This document shows positions 8,939 through 16,515 of a stretch of 25,544 nucleotides of DNA, piece by piece. Location: positions 1-25,544 of the forward strand of contig CAKVBG010000009.1 of assembly GCA_934725345.1 (NCBI GenBank), read 5' to 3'. Position 1 is the stretch's first letter; each line of letters begins with the position of its first letter. The stretch is from an uncultured Eubacteriales bacterium (GTDB taxonomy: Bacteria; Bacillota; Clostridia; Oscillospirales; Acutalibacteraceae). The notes below the pieces were generated by a model. The model worked only from the letters and a program-made list of their open reading frames with translations. It had not been told where the DNA came from and did no database searches. The translations under genes and the position numbers were made by a program.

Positions 8939-9943
8939 ATGTTTCAAACAAAAAAGGCTGCCAAGATGATGGCAATAATGAGTTTAAGTTGTGGAATATT
9001 TAGTATAAATGGTTTTGAGATGGCATCAGCTAAAATTTGTGAGTCTGATAAAAGTCAAAAACTAATCGAAAACTTTGATTCTTCCGAGTTCATGATAAGC
9101 GAAGAAGGTGAACTTCTTGGTTACAAGGGAGATGGTAAAGAAGTAGTTATTCCAGAAGGCGTTAAAAAAATTGCATTTGGAGTTTTTCTTGATAGGGATA
9201 ATATCGAAAAAGTGGTATTACCTGAAAGCCTTGAGGCAGTGAGTGAATACGTGTTTTTCGGATGTACGTCTCTTAAGGAAGTTGAAATTCCAGATAATGT
9301 AAAAAAGATTGGTCGTCTAGCCTTTGGAGATTGCAAGAGCTGCAGTAGCATTCGGTTGGGTGCGGGGATTAAAGAAATTGAAGAATTTGCCTTTGAAGGG
9401 TGCAGCGGATTAGAAGAGATTACTGTTAATGCTGCAAATCAGAAGTTTAGCAGTAAAGACGGCATTTTGTATGACAAAAACCAAAAGGTTGTTAAGATGT
9501 GTCCAGCGAATAAAAAAGGTGAAATATCACTTCCCGAGACGGTTGAAGTTATCTCAGGATATGCTTTTGCAGGATGTAAAAATATTGAAAAAGTCTGCGG
9601 TGGAGGAAATAAGCCGCTCAAGCTTGAGGATGCTGCGTTTTACAAATGTGAAAATTTGACGAACGTTGATGTTAAAGCGGGATTTTCTAAAATAGGCTCG
9701 TGTGCTTTTACGGAGTGTAAATCTTTGAAAGAGCTCACAATAGGGAATCAAGTTAGTAAAGTGGGCAGTTTGGCATTTATGAAATGTGAATCTCTAAGAA
9801 AAGTTACATTCCTTTCCAGCAAAACTTCCCTTGGCAAAAATGTTTTTGCATCCTGTCCGCAGACGATACTCATTTCTGCTGATGAAGATTCTGAAATTGG
9901 AAAATATGCAAAAAAGCATTTTTCAAAGTTTATTTTGGCCTAG
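8939..9943 (+). CDS. Secreted BspA-like leucine-rich repeat (LRR_5) protein
   Basis: 334 residues. The frame is open back to GTG 8870, but a strong promoter overlaps that region and TCGGAGGG (8923-8930) sits 8 bp before ATG 8939, so I start there. The N-terminus MFQTKKAAKMMAIMSLSCG is a signal peptide (charged n-region, hydrophobic core, probable cleavage near MASA). The rest is tandem LRR_5 repeats of about 23 residues, such as IGRLAFGDCKSCSSIRLG and IEEFAFEGCSGLEEITV, ending in the IGKYAKKH tail common to BspA-like proteins. The family occurs in gut and oral Firmicutes and Bacteroidetes and in Trichomonas, often mediating adhesion. No LPXTG, choline-binding or SLH anchor is visible, so it may be released. 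It forms a monocistronic unit with its own promoter and terminator. Confidence 0.9.
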   Translation: MFQTKKAAKMMAIMSLSCGIFSINGFEMASAKICESDKSQKLIENFDSSEFMISEEGELLGYKGDGKEVVIPEGVKKIAFGVFLDRDNIEKVVLPESLEAVSEYVFFGCTSLKEVEIPDNVKKIGRLAFGDCKSCSSIRLGAGIKEIEEFAFEGCSGLEEITVNAANQKFSSKDGILYDKNQKVVKMCPANKKGEISLPETVEVISGYAFAGCKNIEKVCGGGNKPLKLEDAAFYKCENLTNVDVKAGFSKIGSCAFTECKSLKELTIGNQVSKVGSLAFMKCESLRKVTFLSSKTSLGKNVFASCPQTILISADEDSEIGKYAKKHFSKFILA

Positions 9944-9996
9944 GTTTATCTTATAAATAAGAACTATTAGTTTAACAGTTTTATAAAAATTAAGAA

Positions 9997-10024
9997 CCCC
10001 CGGCTTTAAACCGGGGGATTTTTA
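9997..10024. terminator. Rho-independent terminator between convergent genes
   Basis: CCCCCGG (9997-10003), a 7-nt loop and CCGGGGG (10011-10017) form a perfect 7-bp GC stem. A T-rich run follows on the plus strand, so it ends the LRR transcript. The stop of the minus-strand deubiquitinase gene is 9 bp away; read on the minus strand the stem is followed by a less perfect T-rich stretch, so it may work in both directions. Confidence 0.9.
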
Positions 10025-10025
10025 G

Positions 10026-11750
10026 CTAATTGTTTACCTTTTCATATGCTAATACATAAGCAGTTTTTCTAACGGTACTATCTTCTAAGATATTTCCATG
10101 CTCTTGAGTTACAGAACTGTCGTTGCATTTCCACCACGGACTTGAATTTTCATCCCAGCGGTAGGCAATGTAGTGCCCTCCATAGATAGTATCTCCTTGA
10201 TGGCATACAATACCTTTCAATCTATACTTTTCACCATCTTCAGAGGTGATTTCCTCTGGTAGATTAGGTGCAACATCCTTAGCGTTAGGGTCCTTAGTTA
10301 AATTCTTATTGAGAGAAACAAGGAATCCTTTTCCAAGCAAGCTACTATGTTTAGGGAGAGAATCACACCAATTATTTGCGGTTTCTTCGCTAATACCCTG
10401 TATAAAATAGGGCAACATGGTTTGTAAGTTAAGGTAGTTGTTAAATGCCTCTGTTGGGTCTTCCTGGGTACATGCTTCTCGTTGTAGATTTCTTGTAAAA
10501 TCACTGACATCAATGGAACCAGATTTCTGATTTTGATGCATTCTGCTAAATATATTTAGAAGCTGCTGTGCTCTTTCATGCCAATTGTTATTGTTGATAA
10601 CATCATTGGCTAAACTTTCTCTTTGATTTTTTAAATTCTCACCTAACTCATGTAAAATGCATAATCTGTTCAATTTAGGCTCAAGATTTCTTGCATGAAT
10701 TTTTATTAAATCTACATTTTCTTGACTACATCCATGGTCTTTCAAACTGTCGTAATAATTTTCGTTGTCTAAGAAAATTGTTTTGAAATTTTGTGCAAAC
10801 CCAGTCCAGGTACAATCCAATGGTTTATTTAGGTAAAAAAAATTGTTTAAAATATTGTTTTTAGTATTTGCACTAAATGAGCAGCCCAATAGCAAGGTGT
10901 ACCATGCCAGATTCCATTGGCCTTGGAAGGTCGTGAGTATATTATAAATTCCTCGGAAATCATTATCAGCCTTTATGCTGTATTTAGCTGCATTCAGTTT
11001 TTCGTCTATAAAATTAATAGAAGCATTAAGGCGCCTTGCTAAATCATCTGATCCACCGTTTCCATCTAGTATAGACTCAACGTCCCCAGCAAATGAACCA
11101 TGTATGCTATCTAGGAGTTGCAGATAAGCATTTGCAAAGCAAGTGTTTCCGGAATTTTGAAGCCCAACAAACGGTGCATCTACAGCGTTATTAACTTTTC
11201 TATCATTTTTGTTTTTAGAAGTTATATTAGAAGGGTTATCAGGTCTGTTCTCATTAGTATTGTTTTTCTTATATTTTTGGTGGATAAGATAAGCTCCCGT
11301 CGCTCCTATAGCAATTCCAGCCGGAATCATTACGGGAAGTGTTGGTAGAACAAACTCCTTTAAAATTTCAATTTTACTCTTATTTTTTTGAACTTCTCTG
11401 TAGTGGCTATCATTGGTTTGATATGCTGCATTAGAAGTGTTATTGGACAAAAAGCCGGAATTTCCTAATACCATCATAGCAGAGAGTAAAGTTGCTTTTG
11501 CAGCAGTGTTGTTTACTCCTCCGGCAACGCATTCTAAATCTTCACTACTGAGCTTATTTAAGTTAAAATTAGTATTATTAATCATATTCGTTTCCATCCA
11601 TTTTTCTAAATTTTCAGGTGTCACAGAACTGTTCAAACTATGAAGAAATTTGTAAACAGAAGATATATCTTTAAGTTCCATCAGTTTTTTAGTTAACTCT
11701 GAGTCATCTAAGATTTCTTCTAAAGTTTCCAAAATTACGTCATCTTTCAA
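10026..11750 (-). CDS. USP-family (C19) deubiquitinase with Nif11-like double-glycine leader
   Basis: 574 residues from TTG 11750. Residues 1-78 form a Nif11-like leader: a helical acidic region (ILDDSELTKKLMELKD) and LSSEDLECVAGG, ending in Gly77-Gly78. A hydrophobic stretch (87-101) and a strong membrane segment (133-157) follow, then an Asn/Lys-rich linker. Residues 195-573 are a ubiquitin-specific protease fold. The Cys box GLQNSGNTCFANAYLQLL gives the predicted nucleophile C204 and oxyanion N199. The His box GGHYIAY gives H526, and WWKCNDSSV gives D544. This is the eukaryotic USP/UCH (C19) signature set; such enzymes cleave ubiquitin isopeptide bonds, and bacteria lack canonical ubiquitin, so a host target is inferred. 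The double-glycine leader implies processing and export by a C39-peptidase ABC transporter, not seen in this window. AAAGGAGG at 11758-11765 sets the start; the longer frame from 11801 begins inside the -35 box. Confidence 0.9.
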   Translation of the reverse strand: MKDDVILETLEEILDDSELTKKLMELKDISSVYKFLHSLNSSVTPENLEKWMETNMINNTNFNLNKLSSEDLECVAGGVNNTAAKATLLSAMMVLGNSGFLSNNTSNAAYQTNDSHYREVQKNKSKIEILKEFVLPTLPVMIPAGIAIGATGAYLIHQKYKKNNTNENRPDNPSNITSKNKNDRKVNNAVDAPFVGLQNSGNTCFANAYLQLLDSIHGSFAGDVESILDGNGGSDDLARRLNASINFIDEKLNAAKYSIKADNDFRGIYNILTTFQGQWNLAWYTLLLGCSFSANTKNNILNNFFYLNKPLDCTWTGFAQNFKTIFLDNENYYDSLKDHGCSQENVDLIKIHARNLEPKLNRLCILHELGENLKNQRESLANDVINNNNWHERAQQLLNIFSRMHQNQKSGSIDVSDFTRNLQREACTQEDPTEAFNNYLNLQTMLPYFIQGISEETANNWCDSLPKHSSLLGKGFLVSLNKNLTKDPNAKDVAPNLPEEITSEDGEKYRLKGIVCHQGDTIYGGHYIAYRWDENSSPWWKCNDSSVTQEHGNILEDSTVRKTAYVLAYEKVNN

Positions 11751-11772
11751 GGCAATTCCTCCTTTACTACAA

Positions 11773-11801
11773 ATTATATTCTTTTTCAAGTGATAAGTCA
11801 A
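11773..11801 (-). promoter_or_regulatory. Near-consensus promoter for the deubiquitinase gene
   Basis: On the minus strand, TTGACT (11801-11796), 17 bp, then a perfect TATAAT (11778-11773). The expected transcription start is near 11766, essentially at the AAAGGAGG ribosome-binding site (11765-11758), so the untranslated leader is very short. It lies in the 80-bp gap after the MORN gene and makes the deubiquitinase independently and probably strongly transcribed. Confidence 0.85.
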
Positions 11802-11830
11802 CCGTTTTTTAAAAATTACGTAACCCTAAT

Positions 11831-13339
11831 CTACATAGAACATATCTCAATGCACTTGAGTTCAGTTCTTCCTTCGTTGAAGTAGAATCTTACGAAATAA
11901 TTGTCCATAACGTACTTATCGCATGGGATGGATTTTATATTGTTAATGTTTATTCCCAAATTAGAGAAAACAGTTTTGTAATAATCGGGGCAAGTGTAGT
12001 TTATAGATGAGACTGGGTCGCCCATAACGTTTCTTCTTTCCACAGCTGTGCTCTTTGCACCAAGCCCCATAAATTCTTCTTTGATACCTAAAATGATTTT
12101 TTCACACGTGTACTCGCCTTTTTCTTCATCTATTTTAAATACGATAGAAGCATCCAAATTTAGGTATGTTATTATCATTTTACCTGAAACTTCAGTTTTG
12201 TAAGTTTCTTGACCAAACTCTTTGGTTACGTCATCAGGGGATTTTCCAAGATAGGCGATGTAATCTATACTATCTCCTCTAAAGTTTCCGTCGAATAGTT
12301 GAGAACCAAGTTTATCATAAGATTTTCCTGAACCTTGTCTTTTACCTTTTGAAAAATCGCCGGAATATATCATTACTTCTGTTGATGGGTCGTAGAGTGT
12401 GCCAGCGCCGTCGTAAAGACCGTCTTTGAACTCACCTGAGTAGATTAATGCGCCTGTATCGGTGTTGTATAGGTTTCCGATACCGCTATAAATTCCATTT
12501 TCAAAATTTCCGGAGTACTGCAAAGCGTTATGGGAATAAAGTTTACCTTCTCCACCGTAGTTTCCGTCCTTGAATCCACCTTCATACAGAATATTGATAC
12601 CGTCATCTTCGTACTTAACACCATTGCCATTGGGGACGTCATTAGAATATTCTCCATAATACTTTTTCAGAACAGTATCTGGGTCGTACTCAATGCCTTT
12701 TCCTGAGCGTAGTCCAACTGCAAAATCTCCCACATAGATAACTTTGCCGATGTTATTGTATAGTTTTCCGTTGCCCTGATATTTATTATTTTCAAATGCA
12801 CCGCTGTAAATCAAAACTTTGTCACTATTATACAGTTCGCCTTCTCCAGAGTATTTTCCTCCTGAGAAATTCCCTTTATAGATTATATTTCCTTTTGAAT
12901 CATATTGAGTACCCTCACCTTCGGGTAGACCGTTTTTCAAAGCTCCTTCAAATACTAACACACCGGTTTGGTCATGAACTTTTGCTCTGCCTGTAAAAGA
13001 CGAATATTTTGAGGTATCAACATTAAGGTTTGCAGCCCATACTTTTCCTTCGGCCCAGGGTATGGCGAAAAACACCACAAAGTATACTAACACTCCTAGT
13101 ATTGTTAAACTTGTGCAAACAAATTGCTTTGAAAAATATATCCCGAATATCTTTAGATAGTCTTCTTTTTTTTGGGGTTCTCGGAGGAATGCTTGAAAAA
13201 CATGCTGTGCTTTTCTTTGTATTAATTGGGTAGCTCGAGTGCCAATGTTTTTGAATTGAATGAAGAAATTACTCAAAATTGCAATTTGAGACTGCAAAGT
13301 GACCGAAATTCTAGAAATTAAACCTTTGAAAAATGACAT
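11831..13339 (-). CDS. Membrane-anchored MORN-repeat protein
   Basis: 502 residues. Residues 1-68 form a basic, presumably cytoplasmic, head, 69-94 one membrane segment, and about 115-356 roughly ten MORN repeats with the YxGxfxxGxxxGxGxxY pattern (for example YKGNFSGGKYSGEGELYNS). A non-repeat domain of about 145 residues (358-502) contains YLGKSPDDVTKEFGQ and several cysteines. MORN repeats fold as beta-hairpin arrays. In eukaryotes they occur in membrane- and cytoskeleton-associated proteins; in bacteria their role is mostly undefined. Membrane topology suggests the repeats face outward, but orientation is inferred. TAGGATG precedes ATG 13339. The gene lies 36 bp downstream of the cyclase-like sensor and is probably co-transcribed with it. 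Confidence 0.85.
   Translation of the reverse strand: MSFFKGLISRISVTLQSQIAILSNFFIQFKNIGTRATQLIQRKAQHVFQAFLREPQKKEDYLKIFGIYFSKQFVCTSLTILGVLVYFVVFFAIPWAEGKVWAANLNVDTSKYSSFTGRAKVHDQTGVLVFEGALKNGLPEGEGTQYDSKGNIIYKGNFSGGKYSGEGELYNSDKVLIYSGAFENNKYQGNGKLYNNIGKVIYVGDFAVGLRSGKGIEYDPDTVLKKYYGEYSNDVPNGNGVKYEDDGINILYEGGFKDGNYGGEGKLYSHNALQYSGNFENGIYSGIGNLYNTDTGALIYSGEFKDGLYDGAGTLYDPSTEVMIYSGDFSKGKRQGSGKSYDKLGSQLFDGNFRGDSIDYIAYLGKSPDDVTKEFGQETYKTEVSGKMIITYLNLDASIVFKIDEEKGEYTCEKIILGIKEEFMGLGAKSTAVERRNVMGDPVSSINYTCPDYYKTVFSNLGININNIKSIPCDKYVMDNYFVRFYFNEGRTELKCIEICSM
12272..12997 (-). repeat. Tandem MORN-coding repeats, about 69 bp period
   Basis: About ten consecutive units of roughly 23 codons encode YSGxFxxGxYxGxGxLY-type repeats. 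The units are clearly related in protein but diverged in DNA, so recent copy-number change is not obvious. Confidence 0.75.
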
Positions 13340-13375
13340 CCTTTATCATCCTACCTTTATTTATCTTGAATATAC

Positions 13376-16309
13376 CTATATGAGAGACCCTTTGAAATTA
13401 CTTTCTATAGTAGAATATTTTTCGAGTTTATTTATATGCTCTTCGCAAAGCATTAGATATCTGATACTTACGGTGTCCTTTTCGTTTACCCTTAGGACAT
13501 CTGTGAAAATTTTACGTGCTTCTTTAAATTTGCCGTTTAGGTAAGTTTTTATGCCTTTTTCAAATGTATCTTTTGTGGATAAGTATAAATCTCGTTTGTA
13601 TTTATCTATGCCATCAAGAAGTTGGTATATTTCTGTATAGCTTGAATCTGTTGGATTACTTGCCCTTCCGATGAATCTGTAGCTGAATGTGCTGCTTTCA
13701 GACATTTGCCGAATAACATTTTGTGTTGCCACATGATTTATACCAAGCATCGCCAAACGGCTATCTATATTGAACATTTGCATTATTTCATCAGAAACAA
13801 CAATTACGCCTCTTCTATCTTCATTACCCGAAACTCCTATTAAAACATCTCCGGCTCCAAGAGTGATATTCATTCTTTCTTTTATGTTTTTATCTATATT
13901 TATTTCTCTGAACTGGATTGAGGCGTTTAGAGCATCCAATGCACTCACGGGGAACAAAATAATTGCATTTAGACCGTCGAAAGATTGTACAACACCGTTA
14001 TTCTTTTCAACTACTTTAAAGATATTTTCGTAAGTTGAATTTAGGCAACTGAATACTTCTTCTTCATCGTTGAAGTCAAAACAACCCTTGCACGAAACGT
14101 TAAAGCTTATATACACCACATTTATATTTACAAGCTTATTGTCATGAAGTTCCACTTGAGTAATTTTTTCTTTGTCCATGAGCTTAAAAATTTCAGTTGG
14201 AACGTATCTAATATATTCCTTATTAAGACGGATAAGATTTGAAGTATAGCGGTCGATTTTCTCAGACATCAAATTAAATGCCTGTGCAATATCAGCGAGT
14301 TCGTCTTTGGTTTTAACCACAATTCTAGTATTCCATTGGCCTTTGCTCATTGTATCGATTGCGGATTCAATTTTCTTAAGTGGTCTGAGTGCCCATTTTA
14401 CTATGAGACACATCAATGCAATTATTAGTATCGTAATTATAATTACTAAAGCTGATGCATGGGTGAAAATTTGCCAAAATTCACGATTACTATGAATTCC
14501 TTCATCCAAGAAGTTTCCAACCAACCCGACCACTCTACCATTAGTGTCTTTTATGGGGACAAATGCCGCTGAAATATCTCCATAAACATCTCGGAATTTA
14601 ACGTGTATATACTCAGGAGCGTTGGTTTTTTCAGAGAACCGTTTCCAGACGTCATATATGGCTTCTCTCTCATCTTGTTCTAAAACGTAGTCTACAAGAC
14701 AGTAAGCTGAGGAAATCATATCTGGATTGGTGTACTTTAAGCTATCATATGAATTGGAATTAGAACTGTAGCGTGTGTTTATTGTTGTGTAGAGCTTGTC
14801 ATAATTCTCAACATAAGTGACGATATAATCGCTGCGGTCTCCAACTTTCAAAGAAACCTCTTCGTATCCCTTCTTTAGAGAATTCTTAAGATTGATGTAA
14901 TCCGAGCTCATGTAACCTGATACATGGTTAAGTTTTGTAAAATCACTTCCGCTAATAATATCTGAGGCTATCTTGGCACCTCTTTCTTGCTCGCTGCGAA
15001 GTAAACTCATATACTCAGTAACACCGTCGTAGGTATTGAACCAAATAAGAACTCCCATGGATATCACGAAAAACGGTGTGAATAGAGCAATCATTTTTAC
15101 TGCTAAAGGCAAACGTTTTATTTCAAGATTTGCAATATGTTTTACCGCATAGAATATCCCCAATATCACTAAAATTACGCTTAGCATTATTAGGTATCCC
15201 CAAGGGAACAAAGCTCCTCTGAGATCTCCTACTAGAACGTTATCAGCTCCAAATTCCACGTGGAAAGGTTTTGTAAAAGATTTAGATGCTGCGTAGAAGT
15301 TTTGGTCGTTTACTAATTTTATAGTTCGGACGTCCTGCATTTTAACATTTAATTTTTCTGAAAGATTACTATCTAAGCTATAGAGAGTCTGCAGGATACT
15401 GCTGTGGGTATTTAATTTAAAAAATTTTCCGTTAACGCAATCACTGAAGTATAGATTATCTTGAGAGTCCACCTGCATTCCAACAACTACAAAAGGATTT
15501 TGAGGCATCATATTTGAACAATTTTCAAATTCTCCTTGGTTGTTGGTGGCAAAAAGTTCACCGTTTAAGGTTGAGTAGAAAATTCTTCCGCTCGATAATA
15601 CTGCCATGTCGCTTACCCATTCATAACTTTGGCTAGTAGAAGCAGCAGATGGAGAAATATCGAATGATTTTATTTTACGTGGACTTTCTTTTACTAATGG
15701 ATTTGCCGTGATTATATCATAATGATTGTTTTCACACGCAATTATAGTTAGGCTTTGGTCTACAAACTGAAGTTTGCGGATATACGGCTGCGTTGGAGGA
15801 TTGGCATCATTGGAATAATCCATAGCAGCTATTTTTTTAATAAAATTACCATTATTATCGTACATGAGAACCGCTTCACTCAGTGTTGGATAAAGCGTTT
15901 TGTCTGCAACAACGGCCTTCAAGTCTTTTTTCTGTTGTACAACATAAAAGTTTCCTTTGGAGTCGGCTTCGAGATTACGATAAACGTATTCATTTTCATC
16001 AGTTGATTTTTCCATATCTACTTGAAATTTAGTGGCGCCGTTAGGTAGTACTTTGGTAACTTTATAGTTTCCTTTGTTTTCATCCACGCTGAGGATATAA
16101 ACATTGCTAGAGGGATCCATATCGGAACTAAGAAAAGTTCCAAAATCCGGTCTATTTACAAAATACTGAACTATAAACGCAAAGAGCAGTAGTCCTATTA
16201 CCATGAAAATTCGGGGGAGAGGTGTACCAAGAATACTTTGTTGAAATTTACTCAAACTATTTAAGATACCTTTTCCTGACTTCTTGACTTTTGCAGAATC
16301 TTTTTTCAT
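13376..16309 (-). CDS. Transmembrane sensor with degenerate class III cyclase domain and TPR-like tail
   Basis: 977 residues. Membrane segments are predicted at about 33-50, 369-391, 403-424 and 613-638. Residues 65-360 contain repeated strands with DSKGNFYVV and DSQDNLYFSD, suggesting an NHL/SMP-30-like beta-propeller outside the membrane. Residues 425-610 form a second extracellular region, perhaps Cache-like. A HAMP domain follows at 638-690 (RPLKKIESAIDTMSKGQWN). Residues 722-897 align by pattern with class III adenylate/guanylate cyclases, but the first metal-binding Asp is replaced in VVYISFN (usual form xLFxDI) and the second in FDGLNAIILF (usual form FxGDxxMAxF), so catalysis is doubtful. 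Residues 905-965 are TPR-like. It is probably a signalling receptor acting by binding rather than cyclic-nucleotide synthesis. GAGGAG lies 6 bp before ATG 16309. It is likely the first gene of a minus-strand unit with the MORN gene. Confidence 0.8.
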   Translation of the reverse strand: MKKDSAKVKKSGKGILNSLSKFQQSILGTPLPRIFMVIGLLLFAFIVQYFVNRPDFGTFLSSDMDPSSNVYILSVDENKGNYKVTKVLPNGATKFQVDMEKSTDENEYVYRNLEADSKGNFYVVQQKKDLKAVVADKTLYPTLSEAVLMYDNNGNFIKKIAAMDYSNDANPPTQPYIRKLQFVDQSLTIIACENNHYDIITANPLVKESPRKIKSFDISPSAASTSQSYEWVSDMAVLSSGRIFYSTLNGELFATNNQGEFENCSNMMPQNPFVVVGMQVDSQDNLYFSDCVNGKFFKLNTHSSILQTLYSLDSNLSEKLNVKMQDVRTIKLVNDQNFYAASKSFTKPFHVEFGADNVLVGDLRGALFPWGYLIMLSVILVILGIFYAVKHIANLEIKRLPLAVKMIALFTPFFVISMGVLIWFNTYDGVTEYMSLLRSEQERGAKIASDIISGSDFTKLNHVSGYMSSDYINLKNSLKKGYEEVSLKVGDRSDYIVTYVENYDKLYTTINTRYSSNSNSYDSLKYTNPDMISSAYCLVDYVLEQDEREAIYDVWKRFSEKTNAPEYIHVKFRDVYGDISAAFVPIKDTNGRVVGLVGNFLDEGIHSNREFWQIFTHASALVIIITILIIALMCLIVKWALRPLKKIESAIDTMSKGQWNTRIVVKTKDELADIAQAFNLMSEKIDRYTSNLIRLNKEYIRYVPTEIFKLMDKEKITQVELHDNKLVNINVVYISFNVSCKGCFDFNDEEEVFSCLNSTYENIFKVVEKNNGVVQSFDGLNAIILFPVSALDALNASIQFREINIDKNIKERMNITLGAGDVLIGVSGNEDRRGVIVVSDEIMQMFNIDSRLAMLGINHVATQNVIRQMSESSTFSYRFIGRASNPTDSSYTEIYQLLDGIDKYKRDLYLSTKDTFEKGIKTYLNGKFKEARKIFTDVLRVNEKDTVSIRYLMLCEEHINKLEKYSTIESNFKGSLI

Positions 16310-16419
16310 ACAATCTCCTCACAGTAAAATTTAATTTTTATTTTTGCGCTTACCCTAAAGTTACATAAACATATGGCATTATTAAATATTTTATATAAAT
16401 TATATTATTAATTTGATAA

Positions 16420-16448
16420 TTGACTTGCGTAATATAGTATATTATCAT
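16420..16448 (+). promoter_or_regulatory. Promoter for the LysM/pseudokinase gene in the divergent intergenic region
   Basis: TTGACT at 16420-16425, a 17-bp spacer and TATCAT at 16443-16448 give a good sigma-A promoter about 68 bp before ATG 16516. The very AT-rich gap 16310-16515 separates divergent genes; I see no equally clear minus-strand promoter for the cyclase-like sensor there. Confidence 0.7.
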
Positions 16449-16515
16449 AGAATAATTAAGTCAAGTATCTAAGGCGGTTTTATGTATTTATTTTATTAAA
16501 AGGTGTGAGCGGTAG

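Noticed and set aside
16310..16515. Clear minus-strand promoter for the cyclase-like gene
   Set aside because: Several TATAAT-like boxes occur in this AT-rich gap, but none has a convincing -35 at 16-18 bp.
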